Assembly (NCBI GenBank): GCA_035361075.1 | Contig: DAOSBX010000045.1 | Coordinates: 1 to 23,947, forward strand | Direction of reading: 5' to 3' | Length of the DNA: 23,947 nucleotides | Origin: Candidatus Hydrogenedens sp. | GTDB taxonomy: Bacteria; Hydrogenedentota; Hydrogenedentia; Hydrogenedentales; Hydrogenedentaceae | Shown here: positions 16,092-23,947 of the stretch, piece after piece | Position numbering within the stretch: the first letter of the stretch is position 1 | Layout of the letters: every line of letters begins with the position of its first letter | Program-made: the position numbers and the translations under genes | Notes under the pieces: generated by a model | Databases searched by the model: none | Seen by the model: the letters and a program-made list of their open reading frames with translations, nothing else | What the model was told of the DNA's origin: nothing

Positions 16092-16817
16092 ATGATAGAA
16101 CTGGGTGTAAATATTGACCATGTTGCTACTTTGCGGGAAGCAAGAAAAGGAAAAGTACCTGATGTTATTACCGCTGGAAAGATATGTGAGATTGCAGGTG
16201 CTCATCAGATTACTGTTCACCTTCGTCAAGACCGTAGACATATTCAAGACCATGATGTGCGAGCACTTAAAGAAGTCCTTTTAGTTCGGCTTAATTTGGA
16301 AATGGCTACAGTGCCTGAAATAATTGCAATCGCCCACCAAATAGTCCCGCATACCGTTTGTCTTGTCCCTGAAAATCGACAGGAAATTACTACGGAGGGA
16401 GGGTTGGATGTTAAAGGACAAAAGGAAACATTGAAAAAAGTGGTAGACGGTATGCATGAGAGAGGGATTAAAGTCAGCATGTTTGTCGACCCTGAATCTG
16501 AACAAATTTCTGCAAGTGCTGAAATTGGAGCGGATAGTGTAGAACTTCATACAGGTGCCTATGCAAACGCCACAGGGAATCAAGTTGAAAAAGAATTAAA
16601 ACGATTATATGAGGCAGGAAAAATTGCCAATCAATTAGGGTTGGCTTTGCATGCTGGACACGGCTTGACCGTGCGGAATCTTGAGCCAGTGGCAAGAATA
16701 CCACATCTAAAAGAAGTCAATATTGGACATGACATTATAGCCCGCTCTATTTTTATAGGCTTAGACTCCGCTGTTAAAGAAATTTTGGCTATTCTTGAAA
16801 AAGTAAGTTCAAAGTAA
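16092..16817 (+). CDS. pdxJ: Pyridoxine 5'-phosphate synthase
   Basis: A 241-residue TIM-barrel enzyme that condenses 3-amino-1-hydroxyacetone 1-phosphate with 1-deoxyxylulose 5-phosphate, the last step of DXP-dependent vitamin B6 synthesis. Seen: ELGVNIDHVATLREARKG (in pieces at 3-20), VHLRQDRRHIQD (42-53, H43), NLE (E70), LHAGHGL (H190) and EVNIGH (209-213); these match the catalytic His/Glu/His of the E. coli enzyme. I start at ATG 16092 because GGAGG at 16080-16084 is seven bases upstream and this gives the normal N-terminus. An upstream in-frame ATG at 16026 lies inside glmM and would add 22 foreign residues. It begins 20 bases after glmM. Its presence implies de novo B6 synthesis by the PdxA/PdxJ route. 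Confidence 0.97.
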   Translation: MIELGVNIDHVATLREARKGKVPDVITAGKICEIAGAHQITVHLRQDRRHIQDHDVRALKEVLLVRLNLEMATVPEIIAIAHQIVPHTVCLVPENRQEITTEGGLDVKGQKETLKKVVDGMHERGIKVSMFVDPESEQISASAEIGADSVELHTGAYANATGNQVEKELKRLYEAGKIANQLGLALHAGHGLTVRNLEPVARIPHLKEVNIGHDIIARSIFIGLDSAVKEILAILEKVSSK

Positions 16818-16857
16818 AATAAGCTGAAATATTAATCGCCTATTAGGTAATTGCAAA

Positions 16858-18042
16858 ATGTCACAAAAAAAAGTAACCGCAAAGATAACTCTTTTAAACG
16901 TGCTCCATGAACCGTTTGATAAACGGATGTATTATAAGCTGGCACAAAGTTTTATCAACAATGGTTACGACGTATATTCGATATGCCCTTGGAAGGAAGA
17001 CACAGCCCCGACCAGTAACATTGGAGTTCATTTTATTATATATCCATATAAAAAAGGTTGGCTGAGTCGGATTAAATCAATATACACACTGTTTAAGTTA
17101 GGCAAACAGGTTTCCTCTGATATTTATATTGCACCAGAACCAGAATCCTGGGTCTCTGCCCTTCTAATCAAACTTCGTAAGGGCGGTAAAGTCATATTCG
17201 ATATGCATGAGCATAACCCTAACAAGATGGCACAGTTCTTCCCTCGATTCTTACAGCCCATCATAGAATACCTCACGTTAAAGGTAATGCGAATCTTTGC
17301 ACAGTTTACCGATATGATTATTTTGACTCGCGAAAGTTTTGAGCCAATGTGGTCAGGCGTTTCCACTCCCAGAATTACCATTATAAATACAAATCATCTG
17401 CAAGACGTATGTTCTAATATCCCTCAGGAATTGATTGACAAATATGCTCATGTTCCGACCATTATCCATCAGGGAGTTTTTGGAACTATACGTGGTTCTT
17501 ATCAACTATTAGATGCTATGGAAATAGCAGTAAAAGAAATTCCTGATTTATGTTGCATCGTATTAGGTGAATATGTTTATGGCAGTGAGGAAGAATATAA
17601 ACAGGCAATCTTAGATAAAAAATTGGCTGACCATATCCATATGCTTGGTGTGGTTCCATTTGAAAAAGTGCCAGAATATATTAGAGTTTCTAAAATAGGA
17701 CTTATCCTGTTTCAACCTGGGTTCTTAAATCATACCCTCGCCATGCCTCACAAATTGTTTGATTATATGCGAGAAGAAATCCCTGTAATTGTTCCTGACT
17801 TTGCTATTGAAGTATCGAAAATAGTTAAAGAAAGTGAATGTGGTCTATGTGTGGATGTGACCAATCCAAAAGCAATTGCAGACGCCATTATTTACCTTAT
17901 TAAACACCCAGAAGAGGCTCAAAGATTGGGTAGAAACGGGAGAAAGGCTATTGAAATGCGGTATAATTGGCAAAAGGAAGAAAAAATCCTTATCGAATCT
18001 ATAGATAAACTTGTAGCTGGAAAGCATTCCGAATTTTTATAA
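16858..18042 (+). CDS. GT4-like glycosyltransferase (GT-B fold)
   Basis: A 394-residue cytoplasmic or membrane-associated glycosyltransferase. The N-terminal Rossmann half has the acceptor-side start ITLLNVLHEPFDKRMYYKLA and later DMHEHNP. The C-terminal donor half has HQGVFGTIRGSYQLLDAM, LGEYVYG, MLGVVPFEKVPEYIRVSKIG and an EX7E-like region around MPHKLFDYMREEIPVIV (about 296-312). The end NGRKAIEMRYNWQKEE is typical of GT4 enzymes. It usually would build lipopolysaccharide or capsule, but sugar and acceptor are unknown. It starts 40 bases after pdxJ, with an AGG about eleven bases before the ATG, and sits in the same transcript as housekeeping genes. A role in envelope glycan assembly fits its neighbours glmM, lepB and the lpxH-like gene but is inferred. 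Confidence 0.85.
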   Translation: MSQKKVTAKITLLNVLHEPFDKRMYYKLAQSFINNGYDVYSICPWKEDTAPTSNIGVHFIIYPYKKGWLSRIKSIYTLFKLGKQVSSDIYIAPEPESWVSALLIKLRKGGKVIFDMHEHNPNKMAQFFPRFLQPIIEYLTLKVMRIFAQFTDMIILTRESFEPMWSGVSTPRITIINTNHLQDVCSNIPQELIDKYAHVPTIIHQGVFGTIRGSYQLLDAMEIAVKEIPDLCCIVLGEYVYGSEEEYKQAILDKKLADHIHMLGVVPFEKVPEYIRVSKIGLILFQPGFLNHTLAMPHKLFDYMREEIPVIVPDFAIEVSKIVKESECGLCVDVTNPKAIADAIIYLIKHPEEAQRLGRNGRKAIEMRYNWQKEEKILIESIDKLVAGKHSEFL

Positions 18043-18062
18043 AACTATTCAGGAACTATTTC

Positions 18063-18677
18063 ATGCGTTTAAAATTCGATATACATACCCATACATGTGC
18101 ATATTCTCCTTGCAGTTTGATTGAGCCTGAAGATTTACTCGAAAGTGCTGTTTCTGCAGGTTTAGATGGTATTGTCATTACAGAACATCACTATCAATGG
18201 ACAGACAAGGAAATTCAGCAATTGAAAAAAAATGTTGATGTGAACGGCTTAATTGTATTTGCAGGAGCTGAAATAACAACCGATGCTGGAGACCTGATTG
18301 TTTTAGGGTTGCCCAATGAAATCATATCTCGATGGAAAGCCTATATTTCGATAGAGGAAGTCATTGCAGAAGTGGATTTAAATAATGGATTTTGTATAGC
18401 TGCACACCCAACACGACGTTATCATCATTTTGATGAACAATTAGAGATATTACCTATACCTGCCATGGAGGTAATGAGTATTAATATGAATGTAGAAGAA
18501 CAAGAACGTGCAAAAACTTGGTCTCAAAGATTAAAGCGGATGCAGATATGTGCCAGTGATGCTCATCAATCCTGGCAGGTAGGAAAGTACTGGATAGAGG
18601 TTGAATTAGATACCCAAAATCAGTTAGATTTTTTAATAGCACTAAAAAAGGAACGATTTAAAATGGGGTCTTATTAA
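18063..18677 (+). CDS. PHP-domain metal-dependent phosphoesterase
   Basis: A 204-residue single-domain protein of the polymerase and histidinol phosphatase (PHP) superfamily, which hydrolyses phosphoesters with a cluster of two or three metals. All four PHP motifs are visible: FDIHTH (H8, H10), TEHH (H42), GAEITT (E70) and AAHPTR (H115), with a final ASDAH (D166, H168). ATG at 18063 has AGGA eight bases upstream, and the gene follows the glycosyltransferase by 20 bases. It is shorter than YciV-type PHP proteins. Substrate could be a nucleotide, sugar phosphate or histidinol phosphate; nothing here decides it. Confidence 0.88.
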   Translation: MRLKFDIHTHTCAYSPCSLIEPEDLLESAVSAGLDGIVITEHHYQWTDKEIQQLKKNVDVNGLIVFAGAEITTDAGDLIVLGLPNEIISRWKAYISIEEVIAEVDLNNGFCIAAHPTRRYHHFDEQLEILPIPAMEVMSINMNVEEQERAKTWSQRLKRMQICASDAHQSWQVGKYWIEVELDTQNQLDFLIALKKERFKMGSY

Positions 18678-18699
18678 TTTTACATAGTGAAAAAATAAA

Positions 18700-19365
18700 A
18701 TGATGGAAGACGTAAACGAAGAAAAAAATAATATTACCAACGAAGCAAAAGACACGAATGAGGTTTCGGTCTGGAGCGAAATATTTTCTTTTATAAAAAT
18801 TCTGGTATTATTTGTTTTCTGTGTTTGGTTTATACACTCATTCGTGGTGGAGGGTTATGAAGTCTGGGGACCATCCATGATGAACACACTTGACGAAGGT
18901 GACCGTATTTTAGTGTTCAAACTTCCGTGTGTTCTGAAGAACTTCCCTCTACTTCCCGAGCAATGGAAAATTCATGAGGGAGATATAGTTGTCTTTGAAG
19001 GTAAAGACGAAAACGACCGCCGTTATGTTAAACGGGTTATTGCTATGGTTCCTTCTCAACGTTTCAGTAATATCGCGAATGCTTCTGAAAATGCACAAAA
19101 GGAAATTCCTCAAAAGAAAGTGGAGTATTTTAAAAATAAAGTATATGTTAATAACCATATGTTGGAAGAAAACTACCTGGACCCAAAGTTGAGTATGTCG
19201 GATGAAGAGGATTTAGTGTTTTTACATCCAGGTGAATATTATGTTTTAGGTGACAACCGAAAAATTAGCAAAGATAGTCGGTTTTTCGGTCCTGTAACAG
19301 AAGACCAAATTGTAGGAAAAGCAATATTCCGTTTTTGGCCATTGAGTAAGATAGGCTGGCTGTGA
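18700..19365 (+). CDS. lepB: Signal peptidase I
   Basis: A 221-residue inner-membrane serine protease that removes signal peptides from exported proteins. A charged cytoplasmic N-terminus (1-25) is followed by one transmembrane segment (about 30-48). Box B holds the nucleophile: GPSMMNTLDEGDRIL (S59); most family members have Pro where N62 stands. Box D has RRYVKRVIAM with the general base K111. Box E reads GDNRKISKDSRFFGPV. There is a single membrane anchor, as in many non-enterobacterial enzymes. Two tandem ATGs (18700, 18703) are possible starts; the ribosome site is weak. The stop overlaps the GTG of the next gene, so their translation is probably coupled. Confidence 0.95.
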   Translation: MMEDVNEEKNNITNEAKDTNEVSVWSEIFSFIKILVLFVFCVWFIHSFVVEGYEVWGPSMMNTLDEGDRILVFKLPCVLKNFPLLPEQWKIHEGDIVVFEGKDENDRRYVKRVIAMVPSQRFSNIANASENAQKEIPQKKVEYFKNKVYVNNHMLEENYLDPKLSMSDEEDLVFLHPGEYYVLGDNRKISKDSRFFGPVTEDQIVGKAIFRFWPLSKIGWL

Positions 19366-20114
19366 TATTCGACTTGATTTTATCTGATATTCACTTAAAG
19401 GTCGGGGAAGAAAACCTGCCCCGACGTAAAGAGTTTGAGATATTTTTAAGGGGACTGTGTGATAACCCACCAAGGCGAATTGTATGCCTCGGTGATATTT
19501 TCGATTTCTGGTTTGAATATAAGCATGTCCTTTTCTCCGGTTATTTTGGCGTGTTAAGTGCTTTCCATGAACTTTATCGACAGGGTGTTGAGTTATTTTT
19601 CGTTGGAGGCAATCACGATTTTTGGGCTGGAAAAACACTCGAACAGATTGGGTTCCATGTTTTAGAGTCCGGAACAACCATTGAGTTTGACCATTGCAAA
19701 GCAATCCTTATTCACGGCGATGGTCTAAATAAGAAAGATATAGGTTATCGTATATTCAAACGATTTGCCAGAAATCGGCTGATGATTTATTTATTTCGTA
19801 TGGTTCATCCGGACTGTGCTATGGGCATAGCCAAATTAATGAGTAAAGGGAGCCGTGAATTACAAAAAGCCGATATAAACCGACATCAGAGAGAGGCAGA
19901 GATTATCAAAAAATATGCAATAGAAATACTTCATAAAACAAAATACGACGCCGTTATCTCTGGACATTGTCACCAGCCAGAATGTTCTACATTAACGATT
20001 GATAATCGGACATGTTGGTATGTTAATGCTGGGGATTGGATAGAAAACAATACCTTCGTAAAATGGGATGGCAAACAATTCTCTATTTGTAGATATAAGC
20101 CAAACAAAGACTAA
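19362..20114 (+). CDS. lpxH: UDP-2,3-diacylglucosamine pyrophosphatase-like metallophosphoesterase
   Basis: A 250-residue calcineurin-like phosphoesterase resembling LpxH, which cleaves UDP-2,3-diacylglucosamine to lipid X in lipid A synthesis at the inner membrane. Metal motifs: LSDIHL (D9, H11), LGDIFDFW (D45), GGNHDFW (N84, H85, D86), IHGDG (H118) and SGHCHQP (H202, H204). The segment ARNRLMIYLFRMVHPD is the hydrophobic cap typical of LpxH. The start is GTG at 19362, overlapping the lepB stop as GTGA. The length is normal for LpxH. A paralogue acting on a different nucleotide diphosphate cannot be excluded, so the symbol is provisional. Confidence 0.82.
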   Translation: MIFDLILSDIHLKVGEENLPRRKEFEIFLRGLCDNPPRRIVCLGDIFDFWFEYKHVLFSGYFGVLSAFHELYRQGVELFFVGGNHDFWAGKTLEQIGFHVLESGTTIEFDHCKAILIHGDGLNKKDIGYRIFKRFARNRLMIYLFRMVHPDCAMGIAKLMSKGSRELQKADINRHQREAEIIKKYAIEILHKTKYDAVISGHCHQPECSTLTIDNRTCWYVNAGDWIENNTFVKWDGKQFSICRYKPNKD

Positions 20115-20142
20115 TTTTCTGCTTTATACCCCCCGAGAAATA

Positions 20143-23112
20143 TTACTGTTTCTTCTTAAAACCGACGCTTTTAGGATTTTGGATGGGGGCTGGGTGAAGA
20201 GTTTCAGGTTTGCGTTCCTGCTGAGATGGTTTTTGCGATGTGTCACCCTTTATTTTTGGCTCTTGTTGTGGTGAAGGAATAGGGGTAGATTCAATCCGTT
20301 TAGGGACAGTAGATTGTTTTGGTTGTGGTGTTACTTGCTGGGTTTGAGTTGAAGTCTGTTTAATTCGTTGCCGTGCCTTGAGTATTTGGTCAATACATTC
20401 CCCTATCTCAACCCGTTTTGTTAAAAGTAAATCGGGATTCCTTGTAAAATTAACTAAATCAGGAACAATATCCTTAAAGTTGTAAATAATCTCCACCTTC
20501 TGAATAAGTTCAGGGAATTTCCCGCTCTTTTTTAATTCCTCCAATAACTGGTTAAAAATGGTTAGATAGTCATAGTCCTCAATACCATCCCGAATAATTT
20601 CCCAACGAACAGAATTGATAGGTTCTTCCATCCCAGGATAAATAAGAAAACCGTCTCCATTGGTTGGAATCACATCCAGAGGACATGCTTCTGGATCTTT
20701 TTCCTTAGAATAATTAACACACCAATAGTGTACTCCTTTAATGCCCAACATCCAGGTTTGCCAGAAAAAGATGCGATGTTCTATTCCTGCAAAGTCCAAA
20801 AAGAAATTGGCATACGGCCGTGGTGGTGCATGGTTTACACACCACCATACCTCTTTACCACGTTGAATTTTTTCTAAAATAGTTCTGTTATATGGCGTAT
20901 CCATCACAGGACTGTGAATAGTCCATATATCAATATTCTCTGGTAGGACAGGGTTTAATCCACGTGTCGTAATCATTAAAGGAATCTCGGGTGCAAGTGT
21001 TTTCCATTGATTGGCTACACTTAATAATTTTTCCACATCCTCTTCTTTCGGAAATTCCCACAATGGAACGAAGGTATACTTTATCAAATTATTTCGTTGC
21101 AGGAAGTTATACAAAATCGTTACTTTTTCAGGCTGATTTATCAATTGTGTAGGTAAAGAAAAATTCGTTATTCCTGTCTTTTTTAGTTTTTGAATTTTAG
21201 GAAGGATATTATTCAATTCCTGTTCATAATTTTCCGTCTTTGGCATGGGTAGCTGAGTAAGTTCTCGTAGAGTCACACGATGTTCAATAGCATTCTCCAG
21301 ATACATTGAAGCAAGTAATGAGGCATCGGGCTTTTTACCTAAAAGGGTTTGAGTATTGCGAATGGCACAATCCCACGAGAAACCAAAGTCTGTTTTTAAT
21401 GTAGGTGTTTCAGGCAATACAAATTCAAATACATGTATGTTCAATGCGATTTCAATAGGGTCAAAAGTATTGCTGTGCAATTCCAGGTAGCCTTGATATT
21501 CCCCCGGTGGCAAACTTTCTGGGGCGTATACCGTTACCCAGAAGGCAGACGTGCTTTGCGGGGCTATCTTTATTCGTTGTGTTGGTTTCAACGCATCAGG
21601 CCAGAAACCTGTAGGTCCTTCATAATAGGAAGGAACAACTACGGGGTGGAATTTAACCTCATAAAAAGAAAATGCGTCGGGTGGAATAGGAATACCAGTG
21701 TTTTCATCTTTTATGTCTGATAAGATTGCTTGGACAGAACAGGCTTCTTCACCATTATTGCGAATTGCAATTTGTAAAGATTCACGTTCTCTCCTTGCAA
21801 GGTAAATCTTATAAACTTTCTGACCCTCTGTTGTGGGTTCTGGATTGTCTTCTGGGAAAATCTTGAATAGCGGATTTTCAAACCAAATTTTTGTCCTTGA
21901 ACCTTTGAATAAAAGATTCCTTTTTAATTTCCGTGGTCCTTTATCCAATGCTTTTGGAGCATCAGTCCATGGCGGGAACAACTCTTCATGCGGATTTAAC
22001 GAGGGTTCAGGAGTTCCAACAACAAACTGTGTATCTATACCACCGTGGGGAGACCCCGTTTCTTTGCCAAGATAATATTGCTTCCCTTCTTGTTCTAATT
22101 GGGCAAGAAAATCATACCTCCCAGGAGAAGGTGCTTCCCAGTTATATGTGCAACGTATGAGGATATTCGGTTGAAAATCAAATTTTTTGGTCGGTAATTT
22201 CCATACCTTACCATCAGAACCAAGAACACGCGATTGAATTCTCATATTCTTAAACTCACGATTCGGCGAAAGAAGCAAAACCAATTTCCCATCCTCATAA
22301 TAGTCCACTTGCCCTGCCATTTCATCAGAGGCAAAACTTACATGACTAAGTCCACGAACAATTGATAGTTTATACATTGTCGACCAGACATCTCCGGGTT
22401 TGAGTAAAGTAGGTAAGAACCAGGATTGAACCCCTTGCTTGTTTTCCTTTGGCTCCCACACTGCAAGGTAAGAATGGAGCATATCCGCATGGAAAATCAA
22501 GCATACATTTTCTAACAACTCAGGGTCGGTATAGGCTGACCAGTTCCGTGATGCAAGCAAATGATGACTTGAATCAATGGATAAAATACCGTCGGTTGAA
22601 GGTATCTCTAAACGGTCTCCTTCGTTCCACTTTCCACCAGGGTTTATCGAATTTGCTACCCACGGAGCTATCCATTGATTCTCTGTGCCTTCATTTTTGA
22701 CAGTAAGTTTTACCGTAACCCCTGCTTCATGTGGTAAAAGTTCCATCGTACGTTTTACATACAATCCTTGTATATTCGGTCCTTCACAATTGTAAGTGTA
22801 GTTAATCACTCTTTTACCGTCAGGAAGATTCGTTACGTCCCATTGTTCATTAATCTTACGATTTGGCACGTAAAAACTACCAACACCAAATCCTTCCTGA
22901 AACATCCCTAAAGGACCCGCTATATTATCAGGCGGATTTATCAACCCTAACTGGGAAATGACCCCTTGCTGTGAAGGGTCAACTTTTAACCAGAGGTATT
23001 GTGTCCTTATTTCCGTTTCGCCTTTAATAGGTTCGCCTATTAACCTCGTAGGTATAAGAAAAAAAATAAGTACCAATCTAAGCAAACAATTTCTAAACAA
23101 CGTTATGCCCAT
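20143..23112 (-). CDS. Large secreted DUF4091 (glycoside hydrolase-like) protein with disordered tail
   Basis: A protein of about 989 residues from ATG 23112, or 995 from the in-frame GTG at 23130. I prefer the ATG: no usable ribosome site lies before the GTG, while a weak GGA lies about nine bases before the ATG. The N-terminus is a signal peptide (FRNCLLRLVLIFFLIPTRL). Beta-rich domains fill the first 600 or so residues, including a domain with IKIAPQSTSAFWVTVYAPE and PPGEYQGYLEL as in NEW3/DUF6067-like modules. The last folded part is DUF4091: FFLDFAGIEHRIFFWQTWMLG, HYWCVNY and VRWEIIRDGIEDYDYL (about 842-856 of the long form). A tail of about 76 residues, rich in Gln, Pro, Lys and Thr, ends the protein. 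DUF4091 proteins are related to TIM-barrel glycoside hydrolases; the substrate is unknown. It is convergent with the lpxH-like gene, 28 bases away. Confidence 0.85.
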   Translation of the reverse strand: MGITLFRNCLLRLVLIFFLIPTRLIGEPIKGETEIRTQYLWLKVDPSQQGVISQLGLINPPDNIAGPLGMFQEGFGVGSFYVPNRKINEQWDVTNLPDGKRVINYTYNCEGPNIQGLYVKRTMELLPHEAGVTVKLTVKNEGTENQWIAPWVANSINPGGKWNEGDRLEIPSTDGILSIDSSHHLLASRNWSAYTDPELLENVCLIFHADMLHSYLAVWEPKENKQGVQSWFLPTLLKPGDVWSTMYKLSIVRGLSHVSFASDEMAGQVDYYEDGKLVLLLSPNREFKNMRIQSRVLGSDGKVWKLPTKKFDFQPNILIRCTYNWEAPSPGRYDFLAQLEQEGKQYYLGKETGSPHGGIDTQFVVGTPEPSLNPHEELFPPWTDAPKALDKGPRKLKRNLLFKGSRTKIWFENPLFKIFPEDNPEPTTEGQKVYKIYLARRERESLQIAIRNNGEEACSVQAILSDIKDENTGIPIPPDAFSFYEVKFHPVVVPSYYEGPTGFWPDALKPTQRIKIAPQSTSAFWVTVYAPESLPPGEYQGYLELHSNTFDPIEIALNIHVFEFVLPETPTLKTDFGFSWDCAIRNTQTLLGKKPDASLLASMYLENAIEHRVTLRELTQLPMPKTENYEQELNNILPKIQKLKKTGITNFSLPTQLINQPEKVTILYNFLQRNNLIKYTFVPLWEFPKEEDVEKLLSVANQWKTLAPEIPLMITTRGLNPVLPENIDIWTIHSPVMDTPYNRTILEKIQRGKEVWWCVNHAPPRPYANFFLDFAGIEHRIFFWQTWMLGIKGVHYWCVNYSKEKDPEACPLDVIPTNGDGFLIYPGMEEPINSVRWEIIRDGIEDYDYLTIFNQLLEELKKSGKFPELIQKVEIIYNFKDIVPDLVNFTRNPDLLLTKRVEIGECIDQILKARQRIKQTSTQTQQVTPQPKQSTVPKRIESTPIPSPQQEPKIKGDTSQKPSQQERKPETLHPAPIQNPKSVGFKKKQ

Positions 23113-23182
23113 AGCCAATTGTCCAATCACAACAAACTATAATTAAGACCTCTGAATAAGAGGAGTAAAAAATTTTATGTAA

Positions 23183-23211
23183 ATTATACACATTTTCATA
23201 GATGAAATCAG
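23183..23211 (-). promoter_or_regulatory. Candidate promoter for the DUF4091 gene
   Basis: On the minus strand a perfect TATAAT lies at 23188-23183; 17 bases upstream is CTGATT (23211-23206), a three-of-six -35. Downstream, CCTCT (23149-23153) and AGAGG (23159-23163) form a 5-bp hairpin with a 5-base loop in the predicted leader. Confidence 0.35.
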
Positions 23212-23322
23212 ATTTACAAATCAAAGTAAACAAGAACTCAGAAGGTTATTCCTCCCTGTTTCAGTCTATTTTCACCCATACTATTTTGTTATTTTCTATT
23301 GTTCTTTCTCTCTTTTTATTAC

Positions 23323-23739
23323 CTATGCATACGTCTCCACCTCACGCTTCAAATTATACCCCGCCACCAACAAAAAATGATACGTCCCATTCTTTTCTAA
23401 CCCCCGAAACCGACACCGCACATATCCCATCCAATGCTTTAATATCGCAAAGGGTAATTCCACTCCTCCCCCCCGCACCTTCGGTATAGCACGATTCCGC
23501 AACCGACATAGCATTGCCTCGTTTGTTACTACCCCATTAAAGCCAATTCCCAAAAACTCTCGAAAAGATAGACTATCTACTATCTATTTCCTCTGTCTGC
23601 GGGGCTGATAACCCATAACATGCCTGTAAAAATAAATTCCCCAACTCCGCTCCATTCCTTTCATCATACCTCGTTGCCTTTTATTCATGGATGGTCTTAC
23701 TAAATTGTGTAATTGTCCAACTACTTCCCTAATTTTCAT
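23323..23739 (-). pseudogene. IS5-family transposase relic, frameshifted and internally deleted
   Basis: Read on the minus strand, three pieces of an IS5-type DDE transposase follow each other in different frames. A possible original start is ATG at 23739 with a GAGGGG site six bases upstream (frame one, MKIREVVGQLH). A second frame gives ELGNLFLQACYGLSAPQTEEIDS. After a 7-base duplication (GATAGTA then GATAGTC, near 23571-23584) a third frame gives SFREFLGIGFNG and LCRLRNRAIPKV, the end of the N-terminal DUF772-type domain. This frame runs straight into the C-terminal end, GGGVELPFAILKHWMGYVRCRFRGLEKN and FLLVAGYNLKRE, which keeps the last acidic residue of the DDE triad. The catalytic middle with both Asp residues is missing. 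The stretch is richer in G on its coding strand than its neighbours. No terminal inverted repeats or target duplication could be found. Confidence 0.75.
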
Positions 23740-23947
23740 ACCTCTCCCCTCTCTTTTTGTTTCACTTTTTTAACCCCCTTTTCCTTTATAATTTATCTCT
23801 AAGATACCAACATAAAATAAAACTTATTCAAAGTCTCATGTATTAAGTAGCAAAGACACTCTTGTCTGTGTTTCTGTGTAATTAATTTAATTACTTAAAT
23901 CATTGCAAATCAAACAAAATTATTTAACCACAGAGTTCACAGAGGGA
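23740..23947. other. Right-edge non-coding region
   Basis: AT-rich DNA with no recognisable gene in either strand. It holds the upstream flank of the IS5 relic and, from 23865, an inverted pair of CACAGA-type repeats cut by the window end. Confidence 0.5.
23865..23943. repeat. Inverted TCTGTG/CACAGA repeat pair
   Basis: TCTGTGTTTCTGTG at 23865-23878 is an imperfect inverse of CACAGAGTTCACAGA at 23929-23943. Each arm is itself a tandem pair of the same hexamer (period 8 in the left arm, 9 in the right). The arms face each other across about 50 AT-rich bases, and TTAA flanks the inner side of both. The right arm may continue past the window end. It could be a dispersed intergenic repeat or the ends of a small element. 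Confidence 0.5.

Noticed and set aside
23202..23489. Plus-strand open frame of 95 codons with a hydrophobic stretch
   Set aside because: Its second half is antisense to the recognisable IS5 transposase C-terminus, its product is Pro/Ser/Thr low-complexity, and no ribosome-binding site precedes it.

Overview
The window is an AT-rich bacterial chromosome segment, almost all of it housekeeping genes. The organism looks Gram-negative and rod-shaped: it has a complete MreBCD-PBP2-RodA elongasome set and an LpxH-like lipid A pyrophosphatase homologue. The exact phylum cannot be read from the sequence. The mix of an MshEN-domain protein, a Thr-type sulfatase-fold hydrolase and a large secreted DUF4091 protein fits PVC-like or Hydrogenedentota-like environmental lineages, but that is a weak inference.

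Layout. Positions 1-2827, minus strand: a carbon-nitrogen hydrolase homologue, a membrane-anchored alkaline-phosphatase-superfamily ('sulfatase-like') protein, and the 5' part of an ArnT/PMT-like glycosyltransferase that runs off the left edge. Positions 2828-3221: an AT-rich divergent intergenic region. Positions 3222-4214, plus strand: a stand-alone MshEN (type II secretion ATPase N-terminal) protein with no ATPase domain. Positions 4232-11509, minus strand: the operon mreB-mreC-mreD-mrdA-rodA-rng, tightly packed with stop/start overlaps. Positions 11510-11901: a divergent promoter region between mreB and ftsH, with a good extended -10 site for mreB. Positions 11902-20114, plus strand: a co-directional run of ftsH, folP, glmM, pdxJ, a GT4-like glycosyltransferase, a PHP-domain protein, lepB and an lpxH-like gene. 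Positions 20143-23130, minus strand: a long secreted DUF4091 protein, convergent with the previous run. Positions 23131-23947: no intact gene. It holds a decayed IS5-family transposase (frameshifted and internally deleted) and, at the extreme right edge, a pair of inverted CACAGA-type repeats.

Functionally, the two large operons cover cell-wall elongation (MreBCD, PBP2, RodA), amino-sugar precursor supply (GlmM), envelope protein quality control and export (FtsH, LepB), lipid A synthesis (LpxH-like), cofactor synthesis (FolP, PdxJ) and RNA processing (Rng). They are back to back around one regulatory region.

I did not find a new defence system, CRISPR array, RNA gene or intact mobile element. 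The most useful oddities are a nitrilase-fold protein with Gly at the expected catalytic Cys position, a sulfatase-fold protein with Thr at the nucleophile position, the orphan MshEN protein, altered motif residues in RodA, DHPS and LepB, and the IS5 relic with a 7-bp duplication at its frameshift. Several starts were moved from the longest ORF on ribosome-binding-site evidence (mreD, pdxJ, the MshEN gene, the DUF4091 gene).
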